NCBI RefSeq assembly: GCF_015594725.1 | Contig: NZ_JADNRC010000006.1 | Coordinates: forward strand, 62,001-126,000 | From: Flavobacterium sp. ALJ2 | Lineage (GTDB): Bacteria; Bacteroidota; Bacteroidia; Flavobacteriales; Flavobacteriaceae | Direction of reading: 5' to 3' | DNA: 64,000 nt | Shown here: positions 1 through 8,419 of the stretch, piece after piece | Layout of the letters: each line of letters begins with the position of its first letter | How positions within the stretch are numbered: position 1 is the stretch's first letter | The notes under the pieces: model-generated | Told to the model about the DNA's origin: nothing | What the model saw: only the letters and a program-made list of their open reading frames with translations | Databases searched by the model: none | Translations under genes and position numbers: made by a program

Positions 1-713
1 CAGGATTGGCCATCGATTATGTCTAATTTTGTAACTGGATTTTCTTTTCTCCATTCATCAAATGATTTCTCTAAGGTTTGCAAAAAAGTATCAGGAGATT
101 GTGCTCCATTTATGGCATATTTACGATTAAACACAAAAAAGGGAACTCCATTTACACCAAGTTCTTGCGCTTCCTGAATATCACTTTTTACTTTGTCAGC
201 ATATTGGTTATCAGTCAAAGATTGTTTTACATCTTCGGCAGTTAAGCCGATATCTTTTCCTAATTCTTCTAAAACTTGTGCATCTCCAAAATTTTTTCCT
301 TGAGTGAAATAAGCATAAAATAAACGTTCTTCGGCTTGATCTCCAAGCCCTTTTGTTTTGGCTAATTGTATCATTCGATGTGCATTGAATGAATTAGCAA
401 TAACGGCACTATCAAAGTTATATTCTAATCCTGCATTTTTTGCAGTTTGAACAACTCCTTGATGCATTCTTACTGAATCTTCATAACTAATGCCTTTTCT
501 GTTAGCAAGGTATTGATAAACGTTTTCTTTTTGGTCAAATTGTTCTGGAATGTTTGGATCAAGTTGAAAACTCTTCCATACAATTTCGATGTCTTTATTA
601 TCAGCAAATTTGGTAAGTGCAGTTTCATAATTTCGTTTTCCAATGTAGCAAAACGGACACATGATGTCACTCCAAACTTCTACTTTCATTTTAGGTGTTC
701 CTATTATTTCCAT
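1..713 (-). CDS. DsbA-family (FrnE-like) thiol oxidoreductase, C-terminus cut by window edge
   Basis: Translation from an ATG at 713 (MEIIGTPK) or, more typical of the family, from the in-frame ATG at 689 gives a protein beginning MKVEVWSDIMCPFCYIGKR. The CPFC motif is the thioredoxin-fold redox centre of the FrnE subfamily of DsbA proteins, and the later GVNGVPFFVFNRKYAINGAQ segment holds the cis-proline loop and the usual FrnE C-terminal motif. No signal peptide is visible, so a cytoplasmic role is expected, as is usual for FrnE. The stop codon lies left of the window. It lies downstream of the ene-reductase on the same strand, separated by a strong hairpin, so co-transcription would need read-through. 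The family call is firm; the substrate is unknown. Confidence 0.9.
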   Translation of the reverse strand, partial: MEIIGTPKMKVEVWSDIMCPFCYIGKRNYETALTKFADNKDIEIVWKSFQLDPNIPEQFDQKENVYQYLANRKGISYEDSVRMHQGVVQTAKNAGLEYNFDSAVIANSFNAHRMIQLAKTKGLGDQAEERLFYAYFTQGKNFGDAQVLEELGKDIGLTAEDVKQSLTDNQYADKVKSDIQEAQELGVNGVPFFVFNRKYAINGAQSPDTFLQTLEKSFDEWRKENPVTKLDIIDGQS

Positions 714-741
714 TGTGTTTTGTTTTTAGTTTTTAAAATTA

Positions 742-781
742 GAAAGCTGATTACTTAAATGGGTGAAAGTAATCAGCTTTC
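742..781 (-). terminator. Hairpin between ene-reductase and FrnE-like gene
   Basis: A perfect 15-bp stem (742-756 GAAAGCTGATTACTT with its complement at 767-781) closes a 10-nt loop. On the minus strand it is followed by an A/T-rich but not pure T tract, so it may end or attenuate transcription leaving the ene-reductase. Confidence 0.65.
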
Positions 782-809
782 GTAAGAAACGTGTACAGGT
801 TTCTGTAAT

Positions 810-1916
810 TTATTGGATAACTAATTGAGCTAATGCATCTTTAGTAAAACCTTTTAGTTCTTCAGTTTTACCATTTTTAATTTTAGCAACCCAATTTGGA
901 TCTGAAAGTAATGGTCTTCCAACTGCTACTAGATCAAAATCACCTCTATCCATACGTCTTGTTAGTTCATCTAGTGATGTTGGTTGTGAACTCTCGCCTG
1001 CAAATGCACCAAAGAAATCACTTGAAAGACCAACTGAACCTACTGTAATTGTAGGTTTTCCTGTAATTTTTTTTGCCCATCCCGCAAAGTTTAAATCGCT
1101 GCCTTCAAATTCTGGTTCCCAGAAACGACGTTGTGAACAATGTAAAATGTCTACACCAGCATCTACTAGAGGAACAAGCCAAGCTTCCATTTCTAGAGCA
1201 TTTTTTGCTAACTTATAAGTGTAATCTGCTGGTTTAAACTGTGAAAGTCTGATGATTATTGCAAAATCTTCTCCTACTTGTTTTCTTACTTCTTTAATGA
1301 CTTCTACAGCAAAACGGGTACGTTCAGCAAGAGTTTTACCTCCGTAAGCATCGGTTCTATGATTAGTTGCATCCCAAAAAAACTGGTCTATAAGATAATC
1401 ATGGGCTCCGTGAATTTCGATACAATCAAAACCTAATCTTTTGGCATCAGCTGCAGCTTGACCAAAGGCAAGAATTGTATCTTCGATATCTTTTGTTGTC
1501 ATGGTTGTTCCATTGCTAAAACCTGGTCGGTTTAATCCCGATGGGCCTTCAAATGGTACAGGAGGAACCCATCCTGAGTGGTGATTATCCATGATGCCCA
1601 TATGCCAAATTTGTGGACCCATTTGTCCGCCAACAGTATGAACTTTATCTATTACTTTTTTCCAGCCTGCCAATGCTTCCTCACCGTGAAAGTGAGGCAC
1701 GTTAGCATCATTTGAGGATGAAGGTCTGTTTATAACAGTTCCTTCTGATAAAATTAAACCAACTTCGCCTTCGGCTCTTTTTTGGTAATATTTTGCTACT
1801 TCGTCTGTAGGGATTCCGTTAGGAGAAAATGAACGCGTCATAGGCGCCATTACAATTCTATTTTTAAGATTTAGCGTCTTTAATTTAAAAGGCGTAAATA
1901 AACTATCTGTACTCAT
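810..1916 (-). CDS. Old Yellow Enzyme family alkene reductase (NADH:flavin oxidoreductase)
   Basis: This 368-residue protein is an FMN-dependent TIM barrel of the Old Yellow Enzyme family, which reduces activated C=C bonds of enals, enones, quinones or nitro compounds using NAD(P)H. Visible family landmarks are VMAPMTR at about residues 22-28, QIWHMG near 102, the active-site pair in EIHGAHDYLIDQFF (His169 and His172) and RTDAYGG near 187, plus the phosphate-binding TVGSVG near the C-terminus. A His-His pair replaces the His-Asn pair of yeast OYE, which is common in this family. It starts 12 bp after the ArsR gene, so the two form an operon, and induction by electrophiles or thiol stress is a reasonable inference. 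The natural substrate cannot be read from sequence. Confidence 0.93.
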   Translation of the reverse strand: MSTDSLFTPFKLKTLNLKNRIVMAPMTRSFSPNGIPTDEVAKYYQKRAEGEVGLILSEGTVINRPSSSNDANVPHFHGEEALAGWKKVIDKVHTVGGQMGPQIWHMGIMDNHHSGWVPPVPFEGPSGLNRPGFSNGTTMTTKDIEDTILAFGQAAADAKRLGFDCIEIHGAHDYLIDQFFWDATNHRTDAYGGKTLAERTRFAVEVIKEVRKQVGEDFAIIIRLSQFKPADYTYKLAKNALEMEAWLVPLVDAGVDILHCSQRRFWEPEFEGSDLNFAGWAKKITGKPTITVGSVGLSSDFFGAFAGESSQPTSLDELTRRMDRGDFDLVAVGRPLLSDPNWVAKIKNGKTEELKGFTKDALAQLVIQ

Positions 1917-1928
1917 ATTAATTCTTTT

Positions 1929-2228
1929 TTATAAATTCGATTCAATTATTTTACTTAATTCAACAAATGCTTTTTCATTGCGTTTGTAATAGGTCCATTG
2001 TCCAACTCGGGTTGACTCTATGAATCCTGCGCGTTGTAGAATAGATAAATATTCAGAAACTGTCGATTGTGTAAGTCCTGATTTGGCTTGTATTTCTCCC
2101 ACACATACACCATGTTTAAAGCCACAAGATTGTTGCTTCGGAAAGTTAATTTCAGGTTCTTTTAGCCATTCCAACATAAGTAGTCGGGACTTGTTTGATA
2201 ATGCTTTAAATATTTCGATATGTTCCAT
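1929..2228 (-). CDS. ArsR-family transcriptional regulator
   Basis: A 99-residue winged-helix protein with the ArsR arrangement: MEHIEIFKALSNKSRLLMLEWL at the N-terminus, a recognition-helix region GLTQSTVSEYLSILQRAGFI and a wing TRVGQWTYYKRN. Two cysteines in a CGFKHGVC segment just before the recognition helix could be thiol or metal sensors. The gene is the first of an operon with the ene-reductase, and a palindrome over its own promoter (2238-2257) suggests autoregulation. The -7 element ends only four bases before the ATG, so the mRNA may have almost no leader. The ligand is inferred only from the neighbours (electrophile or redox stress). Confidence 0.9.
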   Translation of the reverse strand: MEHIEIFKALSNKSRLLMLEWLKEPEINFPKQQSCGFKHGVCVGEIQAKSGLTQSTVSEYLSILQRAGFIESTRVGQWTYYKRNEKAFVELSKIIESNL

Positions 2229-2232
2229 AGCA

Positions 2233-2262
2233 CAAAGATATCGACTTTTTCCGATATGTCAA
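2233..2262 (-). promoter_or_regulatory. Promoter and operator-like palindrome of the arsR-ene-reductase operon
   Basis: On the minus strand TTG (2262-2260) and TATCTTTG (2240-2233) are separated by 19 bp, fitting the Bacteroidota -33/-7 consensus. An inverted repeat ATATCG-N8-CGATAT (2238-2257) lies between and over these elements, placed where an ArsR dimer would block RNA polymerase. Promoter fit is good; operator identity is inferred. Confidence 0.6.
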
Positions 2263-2537
2263 TATTGTGAAATATATTTAGGAAAAATTTATGATAGGGA
2301 AGGGGGAAACTATTTGGAAACTAGAGTTGTAATTAGCTATTTAATGCTTTTTTTTTAGTGTTGCATTTTTTTTAACTGAATGGCGAAGAAAGTTTTTTTT
2401 CAAAATTTTCAACTTTTTTAATAGAACCACATACAATCTTGCTTCTTAATGTCAGCAAACTTAAACAATGTTAAACAGTTGATGTGAATTAAACTAAAAA
2501 CACGAATTAACTCAAACTCATTAATGTGTTTATATTG
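2263..2537. other. Intergenic region, no gene seen
   Basis: AT-rich spacer between the arsR promoter and the end of the AAA+ ATPase gene. I see no convincing ORF, RNA gene or clear terminator in it. Confidence 0.5.
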
Positions 2538-3251
2538 TTAAAATAATTTCTGAAGTTCTAACTCTGCAATGATTTGTTTTTTCATTGTTGTATGGATATA
2601 ATCTTTGGATTCTGCATAGGATATTTGGTACTTGCGCTGAATATCTTGTAGGTGTACCGGGAATGTTGCTAGTAATTTATCGTAATATATATCCAATTGT
2701 TTTTCATCCGGCATTTCAAATTTCAATCGTATTTGAAATCTTCTTAATAATGCTGTGTCTATGATATTATAATGGTTTGTTGCACATATAAGCAGGCAGT
2801 CATCTGGTAAATAGTCAATTAATTGGATGATTGTGTTTACTAGTCTACGCATTTCACCAACATCCTTATCATCACTTTCACGACTTTTTCCTATTTGGTC
2901 AAATTCGTCCAAGAATAAAACAGCTCTTTCGCGTATAGCTTTATCGAATAATGCTTTTATATTTCTGGAAGTTTCTCCAATTCGAGCATTAATTAATGTG
3001 CTTAGATTTATTATTACAATATTTTTATTTAAAGCCGTAGCTATAGCTTTAGCAGTGGTTGTTTTTCCGCAACCAGAATGCCCATATAATAATATCTTAT
3101 TATCTACTTTAAGGTTGTATTTTTTTAGTTCGTCAAGATATTGATGTTCTTTTATTGTTTGTGACAAAGCTGCTTTGTTTTCTTCACTAAAAAGTAAGTC
3201 ACTCAAAGCTATTTTTTCGGTGTCAGTTACGGTAAGTTCGTATAGATTCAT
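2538..3251 (-). CDS. Stand-alone AAA+ ATPase
   Basis: A 237-residue single-domain AAA+ ATPase. Visible motifs are Walker A GHSGCGKT (57-64), Walker B VLFLDEFD (111-118), a sensor 1 ATN at 157-159 and paired arginines LLRRFQ at 169-173 in the arginine-finger region. The first 45 residues are a short helical linker and the last 50 a small helical lid; no protease, membrane or metal-binding domain is attached. Related small AAA ATPases in bacteria often sit beside a protease or other effector that they remodel, but the only neighbour here is a tiny divergent membrane ORF. No partner can be named, so the function is unknown beyond ATP-driven remodelling. Confidence 0.85.
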   Translation of the reverse strand: MNLYELTVTDTEKIALSDLLFSEENKAALSQTIKEHQYLDELKKYNLKVDNKILLYGHSGCGKTTTAKAIATALNKNIVIINLSTLINARIGETSRNIKALFDKAIRERAVLFLDEFDQIGKSRESDDKDVGEMRRLVNTIIQLIDYLPDDCLLICATNHYNIIDTALLRRFQIRLKFEMPDEKQLDIYYDKLLATFPVHLQDIQRKYQISYAESKDYIHTTMKKQIIAELELQKLF

Positions 3252-3275
3252 CTGATTTTTATTTGATGTAAAATT

Positions 3276-3443
3276 ATGGTTTATTCTGCAATATTTTTAT
3301 CCCTAATTTCTTTTCCTGAAAATCGGTTTCCAATAACAGATGTGCTTATTCTTAGTATATTCATACTTGGGCTATTGGTAGTTTTAGATCTTGAGACATT
3401 CACGTGGATAGTTGTAGTTCTGGTCTTCTTTTATAAAGTTTAA
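3276..3443 (+). CDS. Possible 55-residue membrane protein
   Basis: An ATG ORF begins 25 bp from the divergent AAA+ ATPase start and encodes MVYSAIFLSLISFPENR, then a strongly hydrophobic stretch (DVLILSIFILGLLVVLD) and a second one (FTWIVVVLVFFYKV). It could be a two-segment small membrane protein, or chance in AT-rich DNA. I do not recognise a family. Confidence 0.3.
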   Translation: MVYSAIFLSLISFPENRFPITDVLILSIFILGLLVVLDLETFTWIVVVLVFFYKV

Positions 3444-3533
3444 TGAATTAAAAATCTTACTGGCTTAGTTGTTAGTAAGTTAGCTGCAAATTAAATAGAG
3501 CGTCAGTTTTGCGTTTAACTTTATTTCTTAGCT

Positions 3534-3582
3534 AAATATAAAACAATAAAAGAACGTTCATTCATTTATTGTTTTATATTTG
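3534..3582 (+). promoter_or_regulatory. TetR promoter within a perfect 17-bp inverted repeat
   Basis: Arms 3534-3550 (AAATATAAAACAATAAA) and 3565-3581 are exact complements around a 14-bp centre that itself contains the palindrome GAACGTTC (3552-3559), a typical TetR half-site pair. A TATATTTG -7 element (3575-3582) overlaps the right arm, 16 bp before the tetR start codon. This geometry implies autorepression of the whole operon. Confidence 0.7.
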
Positions 3583-3598
3583 CTAAAAATTTCCCAAT

Positions 3599-4195
3599 AT
3601 GAGAGTAAGAGATATAGATAAAGAGAAGTTAGTTGTTACTAATGCGATAGCATTAATAGCACAAGATGGTTTTCAGGGTTTTAGTATGAATAAGTTAGCG
3701 AAAGCTTGTAATATCTCTGTAGCGACTCTCTATATTTATTACAAAGACAAAGATGATTTGATAAAAAAAATTGGAGCTGAAATTGCTATAGAATTTTTTA
3801 CATCTACCATAGAGAATTTTTCGCCAGATATGTCATTTGAGGAAGGTTTATGGATACAATGGCAAAATCGTGCGGCATTTACATTTAAGTATCCTAAGAA
3901 AGTAGCCTTTTTTGAAGTTATTAAGCAATCTCCTCATGCAGAGGACATATTGAATTCTACTACCAAGTTTTCTGATTTTAGGATAATTATGAAACAATTT
4001 ATTACTAATGCATTGCAAAATAAGGAAATAATTGAGATGCAATTTGAAATTTTTTGGAGCATTGCCTATGGACCTTTATATACGTTACTTAACTTTCATA
4101 ATGAGGGTAAAAGCTTGGGAGGAAAACCTTTTAAGCTTACTCAAGAAATGATAAAAGAAGCATTTCAGGCATCAATAAGAGCATTAAAACCATAA
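3599..4195 (+). CDS. TetR/AcrR-family transcriptional repressor
   Basis: 198 residues with the TetR N-terminal helix-turn-helix: AIALIAQDGFQGFSMNKLAK, then CNISVATLYIYYKDKDDLIK, and a helical ligand-binding C-terminal domain. It is the first gene of an operon with a 75-residue HMA-like protein (9 bp downstream) and an MFS transporter, the common layout of a drug-responsive pump under its own repressor. The inverted repeat over the promoter supports self-regulation. The inducer is unknown. Confidence 0.93.
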   Translation: MRVRDIDKEKLVVTNAIALIAQDGFQGFSMNKLAKACNISVATLYIYYKDKDDLIKKIGAEIAIEFFTSTIENFSPDMSFEEGLWIQWQNRAAFTFKYPKKVAFFEVIKQSPHAEDILNSTTKFSDFRIIMKQFITNALQNKEIIEMQFEIFWSIAYGPLYTLLNFHNEGKSLGGKPFKLTQEMIKEAFQASIRALKP

Positions 4196-4204
4196 AATGA
4201 AATT

Positions 4205-4432
4205 ATGGAAATTGATTTAGATAAAATTTATATTTTTAAAACAAATATTAAGCAATTATGTGCTAATTGTGCCGTGAGTAAGACACTGAGCAGTGATGTT
4301 GCTATTTTGCAATGGAGTATTGATACTGATGATGTAGATTGTGTATTACGCATTGTTTCAGAATCCCTTTCTGTCAAAAGAATAATCAACATTATAAATG
4401 ATCTTGGACATGAATGCTATGAATTAAACTAA
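4205..4432 (+). CDS. Small HMA-like (ferredoxin-fold) protein
   Basis: A 75-residue protein whose predicted strand-helix order (IYIFKTNI, helix, LQWSIDTDD, CVLRIVS, helix, CYELN) resembles the heavy-metal-associated ferredoxin-like fold. A CANC pair at residues 19-22 sits where HMA proteins carry the CxxC metal site, although the surrounding GMT motif is absent. Small proteins of this kind are common and uncharacterised in flavobacteria. It lies between tetR and the MFS pump and is presumably co-expressed. Metal binding is a guess; the fold similarity is moderate. Confidence 0.75.
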   Translation: MEIDLDKIYIFKTNIKQLCANCAVSKTLSSDVAILQWSIDTDDVDCVLRIVSESLSVKRIINIINDLGHECYELN

Positions 4433-4452
4433 TAAAATATACAATTATTCAA

Positions 4453-5715
4453 ATGGAAAAAACGAAATTAGAAATCCCCCCATTTTCTTCTTATCAAAAG
4501 TACATTATTGTCTTACTGGCACTTTTACAATTTACGGTAATCCTTGATTTTATGGTTATTTCACCACTTGGGGATATATTAATGAAAAAATTGGATATGA
4601 CTACTGCAAATTTTGGATTGACTGTTTCAGCTTATGCATTTAGTGCAGGTATATCAGGATTACTTGCTGCTGGTTTTGCTGATAAATTTGACCGAAAAAA
4701 ACTGTTGATTTTCTTTTATACAGGATTCATTATTGGTACTGTTTGTTGTGCTCTGGCAACCAATTATGCTTTATTACTTGCAGCCAGAATTGTAACTGGT
4801 CTTTTTGGCGGTGTTATTGGTTCAGTATCATTGGCTATTGTAACCGATTTATTTGTAATTCATCAGCGAGGTCGCGTGATGGGTTTTATACAAATGGCAT
4901 TTGCTTCAAGTCAGATTTTGGGAATCCCGTTAGGACTTTATTTTGCAAATCATTGGGGTTGGCATTCGTCCTTTTTAATGATTGCTGGGTTAGGAATCCT
5001 TATTCTTATTACAATTGTAATTAAGATGAAACCTGTAGTGAAACACCTTGAATTACAATCGGATAAAAGTCCATTTTTGCATTTATGGCATACTTTAAGT
5101 AATAAGGATTATCAGGTTGGTTTTGTGGCTATTGCATTCTTATCAATAGGAGGTTTTATGTTGCAGCCTTTCGGTAGTGCTTTTTTAGTAAATAATATTA
5201 AAATAAACCAATTAGATTTGCCAATGGTCTTTTTCTACACTGGTCTTTCGGTGCTTTTTATAATGCCTCTTATCGGAAAACTAAGTGATAAGGTTAGTAA
5301 GTTTTGGTTGTTTACAGCTGGGTCATTATTGTCGATTGTTATCATATTAATTTATACTAATCTTGGACCTGTTCCACTATGGCAAATTGTTGGACTTACT
5401 ATGATTATGTTCATGGGAGTTATGAGTCGTATGGTTCCTGCAACAACTCTTAATACGGGTATTCCTGAAATGAAAGATCGTGGTGCTTATATGTCGATTA
5501 CTTCTTCGATGCAACAAATTGCTGGTGGTATTGCTGCTGTTTGTGCTGGATTAATTGTTCATCAAGAAACTAAAACTTCTCCTCTAGAAAATTATGATAT
5601 TCTGGGTTATGTAATTTCTGTTGTTTCTCTTTGTTCTATATTTTTTATTTGGAGAGTTAATCAACTTGTTAAATCGAAAGAGAAGGCTGGTGATGTGAAA
5701 ATTGGGATAGAATAG
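4453..5715 (+). CDS. MFS transporter (DHA1-type drug:proton antiporter-like)
   Basis: 420 residues with about twelve hydrophobic segments. The first membrane helix contains LLQFTVILDFMVISPLGDIL, the acidic-residue pattern of DHA1 efflux pumps, and the loop between helices 2 and 3 reads GFADKFDRKKLL, the MFS motif A. It follows the HMA-like gene by 20 bp and is under the TetR repressor, so it is most likely an inner-membrane exporter of a toxic compound. Substrate not predictable. Confidence 0.9.
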   Translation: MEKTKLEIPPFSSYQKYIIVLLALLQFTVILDFMVISPLGDILMKKLDMTTANFGLTVSAYAFSAGISGLLAAGFADKFDRKKLLIFFYTGFIIGTVCCALATNYALLLAARIVTGLFGGVIGSVSLAIVTDLFVIHQRGRVMGFIQMAFASSQILGIPLGLYFANHWGWHSSFLMIAGLGILILITIVIKMKPVVKHLELQSDKSPFLHLWHTLSNKDYQVGFVAIAFLSIGGFMLQPFGSAFLVNNIKINQLDLPMVFFYTGLSVLFIMPLIGKLSDKVSKFWLFTAGSLLSIVIILIYTNLGPVPLWQIVGLTMIMFMGVMSRMVPATTLNTGIPEMKDRGAYMSITSSMQQIAGGIAAVCAGLIVHQETKTSPLENYDILGYVISVVSLCSIFFIWRVNQLVKSKEKAGDVKIGIE

Positions 5716-5790
5716 GTGTTTGAAATGATAGATATATGATCATATGTGCTACCAAATCTGAATACTGATTATTGCGATTGTTTATTATGA

Positions 5791-5829
5791 AACGCGGATT
5801 TAGTAGTTTTTTTATTGAGAGTAAATACT
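5791..5829. repeat. Copy of a dispersed intergenic repeat
   Basis: The segment TTTATTGAGAGTAAATACT (5811-5829) is identical to 37491-37509, and the preceding AACGCGGATTTAGTAG resembles CACGCAGATCTGGCAG upstream of that copy. A third degraded copy is at 43197-43235. All three are downstream of genes. Confidence 0.6.
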
Positions 5830-5901
5830 CAATCGGATGTTTTAGGTATTACTAGACACTAATAACAGATACTGAATTTATCTTCAAATAGTATAAAAAT
5901 T

Positions 5902-5933
5902 AAAGCCTGTTGTAAATTTTTGCAACAGGCTTT
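5902..5933. terminator. Bidirectional terminator between the MFS gene and nadB
   Basis: An 11-bp perfect stem (AAAGCCTGTTG 5902-5912 with CAACAGGCTTT 5923-5933) and a 10-nt loop sit between convergent genes, just after the nadB stop on the minus strand. Confidence 0.8.
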
Positions 5934-5944
5934 TCTATAGTAAT

Positions 5945-7468
5945 TTAACAACTAGGGCTTTTTTCAAAATATTGCTGCATATTGCTTTCAACCATAATTT
6001 TGGCTACAGTAAGCATATTTGTAAATTCTACTAACTGTGTTGTTATTTTTTGTTTTTCGAATAATAATGAGACTGTTTTCATTTTCATGGACTCTATTTT
6101 ATCTAGCTTTTTTCGAAAATTAGTTTCTTTATTAGCATATAAAACAGTCATTAATGATTGTAATTCTTTCTTTAATTCAACAAAATTACCTGAATATAGA
6201 TTTATTAAAGGTTCATTAAAACCTATCATGATTTTTTTTGATGAAAAAGATATATCATCAATACTGTTTTCAATATGATTTGAAGCTTGGTGCGCAAAAA
6301 CTAAAGCCTCTAGCAATGAATTAGAAGCTAGCCTATTTTTCCCATGCAATCCTGTTCTAGAGCATTCGCCTATGGCATACAAGTTCTTTATATTTGTTTC
6401 TGAATTTTTATTGACATTTATGCCACCACATTGATAATGAGCTACTGGTACAATAGGAATTAAGTCTGTTTTAGGATCCAATCCGATTGTTTTGCAATAA
6501 TCTGTAATGAATGGGAAATGGCTGTAGAATTCTTCAAAATCCAAATGACGGCAATCTAAATAAACATGCTGCTTTCCGGAGGTTTCCATTTCTTCGCTGA
6601 TTGCTTGCGAAACAATATCTCTGGTTGCTAATTCTCCGCGAGTATCGTATTTGAATATAAAACGTTTGTTATCTTTATTAACGATATATGCTCCAAAGCC
6701 TCTAACAGCTTCTGAAACTAAAAAGAATGGATTTTTATCCCCTTCGTATAATGCTGTAGGATGAAATTGGATATATTGCATGTCTTTCATTAAGGCTCCT
6801 GCTCTTGATGCTATTGCTATTCCATCTCCTGTCGCGATTTCTGGGTTTGTAGTATTTTTAAATAACTGTCCGCATCCTCCAGTGCTCAATACGATAGTTT
6901 TAGCTTGTATGTATTTTATTTTATTATTGATTTTGTCACAATAAAAAGCTCCTGTACAAGATGGATTTCCTTTGTTTTTTTTGGTATTTATATCAATGAC
7001 CAGATGATTTTCTAATAGTGTGATATTAGATAGTTGGTTTATAGTATCTATTAATTTTTTTGCAATTTCTGCTCCGGATATATCTTTGTGATGTAAGATT
7101 CGATGTTGCGAATGGCCTCCTTCTAATCCTAAATTCCATGTTCCTGATTTATCTTTATCAAAAGAAACTCCTATGTCTACAAGCTCTTTTAATCGCTCTG
7201 GTGCTTGATTGATTACCATTCTAACTATTTCTTCATTACAAAAACCTCCACCTGATTGTATTGTATCTTGAATGTGTTGTTCGAAACTATCCTCAATATG
7301 CTCAGTAACAATTGCAATACCTCCTTGTGCCATTTGTGTATTGGAGTTTTGAGCTTTTTCTTTAGTCATTATTGCAATAAATAAATCGGGACGTTTTTTA
7401 GCCATTTTTATAGCAAAAAACAAACCGGCTATTCCTGAACCAATTATTAATATATCTGCTTTCTTCAT
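5945..7468 (-). CDS. nadB: L-aspartate oxidase
   Basis: 507 residues, close to the usual length of NadB. It oxidises L-aspartate to iminoaspartate with FAD, the first step of de novo NAD synthesis. The N-terminal GSGIAGLFFAIKMA is the FAD-binding dinucleotide fold, MAQGGIAIV and EGGHSQHRILHHKDISG are family signatures of the succinate dehydrogenase/aspartate oxidase group, and GECSRTGLHGKNRLASNSL carries the C-terminal FAD motif. It is 18 bp downstream of nadA on the same strand, which gives the conventional nadA-nadB pair and strengthens the specific call over succinate dehydrogenase. Confidence 0.96.
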   Translation of the reverse strand: MKKADILIIGSGIAGLFFAIKMAKKRPDLFIAIMTKEKAQNSNTQMAQGGIAIVTEHIEDSFEQHIQDTIQSGGGFCNEEIVRMVINQAPERLKELVDIGVSFDKDKSGTWNLGLEGGHSQHRILHHKDISGAEIAKKLIDTINQLSNITLLENHLVIDINTKKNKGNPSCTGAFYCDKINNKIKYIQAKTIVLSTGGCGQLFKNTTNPEIATGDGIAIASRAGALMKDMQYIQFHPTALYEGDKNPFFLVSEAVRGFGAYIVNKDNKRFIFKYDTRGELATRDIVSQAISEEMETSGKQHVYLDCRHLDFEEFYSHFPFITDYCKTIGLDPKTDLIPIVPVAHYQCGGINVNKNSETNIKNLYAIGECSRTGLHGKNRLASNSLLEALVFAHQASNHIENSIDDISFSSKKIMIGFNEPLINLYSGNFVELKKELQSLMTVLYANKETNFRKKLDKIESMKMKTVSLLFEKQKITTQLVEFTNMLTVAKIMVESNMQQYFEKSPSC

Positions 7469-7486
7469 TTTGATTAATTTAGATAG

Positions 7487-8419
7487 TTAAGATAAATTGA
7501 GCATTCTGTATATAGGCTTTATAGCCTCTAGTCTTAATTCTTCATTTATGCTAATTTCTGGGTTTTCGTTTTTTAGACATAGATATAGTTTTTCTAGTGT
7601 ATTAATTTTCATAAAGGCGCATTCGCTGCAAGCACAAGTATTATCTTCATGTGATGGAGCTGGAATAATTATTTTTTGTGGCGCATCTTTTGCAAGTTGA
7701 TGTAGAATTCCTGCTTCGGTTGCTACAATAAAAGTTGTTGCTGAATCATTTTTGATAAAATTGAGCATTCCAGATGTTGACCCAATATAATGTGCAGTTT
7801 CTAGAATATGTCTTTCTGATTCTGGATGTGCAACAATTTTTGCATTTGGGTTGGTATTGTATATTTTGACTAGTTTATCTAAAGAAAATGCTTCATGAAC
7901 GATGCAGGAACCATCCCATAGCAATAAATCACGGTTGGTTTCTTTTTTTAGATACATTCCTAGGTTTTTATCTGGAGCAAAAATTATTTCTTGATCTTTA
8001 GGTATTGCTTCTATAATTTTTTTTGCATTAGAGGAGGTGCATACCCAATCACTCATAGCTTTTATTTCTGCCGAAGAATTGATGTAGGTTACTACTACAT
8101 GCTTTGGAAATAATTCTTTTAGTTTTTTAAAATTATGAGGGGAACATCCATCTGCAAGGGAACATCCTACGTTGATATCTGGTAAGAGTACTTTTTTGTT
8201 TGGATTAAGAATTTTTGCTGTTTCTGCCATGAAATAAACTCCCGCAAAAACGATTATTGCTGCATCAGTATTAGCTGCCTTTTTTGATAATTCAAGACTG
8301 TCACCTACAAAATCGGCTATATCTTGTATGTCTTTTTCTTGATAATAATGGGCGAGGACAATCGCATTTTTTTCTTGCTTTAATCGGTTTATTTCGGAAA
8401 TTAAGAATGATTTATTCAT
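7487..8419 (-). CDS. nadA: Quinolinate synthase
   Basis: 310 residues. NadA condenses iminoaspartate with dihydroxyacetone phosphate to quinolinate using a [4Fe-4S] cluster. The expected cysteines are present in VGCSLADGC (Cys86/Cys92), WVCTSSN (Cys127) and the C-terminal CACSECAFM (about 262-267). Other family motifs are AHYYQEKDIQDIADFVGDSL near the N-terminus, LPDINVGC and HPE. It is the promoter-proximal gene of the nadA-nadB operon. I found no obvious regulator site in the leader. Confidence 0.97.
   Translation of the reverse strand: MNKSFLISEINRLKQEKNAIVLAHYYQEKDIQDIADFVGDSLELSKKAANTDAAIIVFAGVYFMAETAKILNPNKKVLLPDINVGCSLADGCSPHNFKKLKELFPKHVVVTYINSSAEIKAMSDWVCTSSNAKKIIEAIPKDQEIIFAPDKNLGMYLKKETNRDLLLWDGSCIVHEAFSLDKLVKIYNTNPNAKIVAHPESERHILETAHYIGSTSGMLNFIKNDSATTFIVATEAGILHQLAKDAPQKIIIPAPSHEDNTCACSECAFMKINTLEKLYLCLKNENPEISINEELRLEAIKPIYRMLNLS

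Noticed and set aside
513..758. 81-residue plus-strand ORF opposite the FrnE-like gene
   Set aside because: It is the antisense shadow of a clear DsbA-family gene.
2020..2358. 112-residue plus-strand ORF opposite arsR
   Set aside because: It overlaps the ArsR gene and its promoter and has no recognisable domain.
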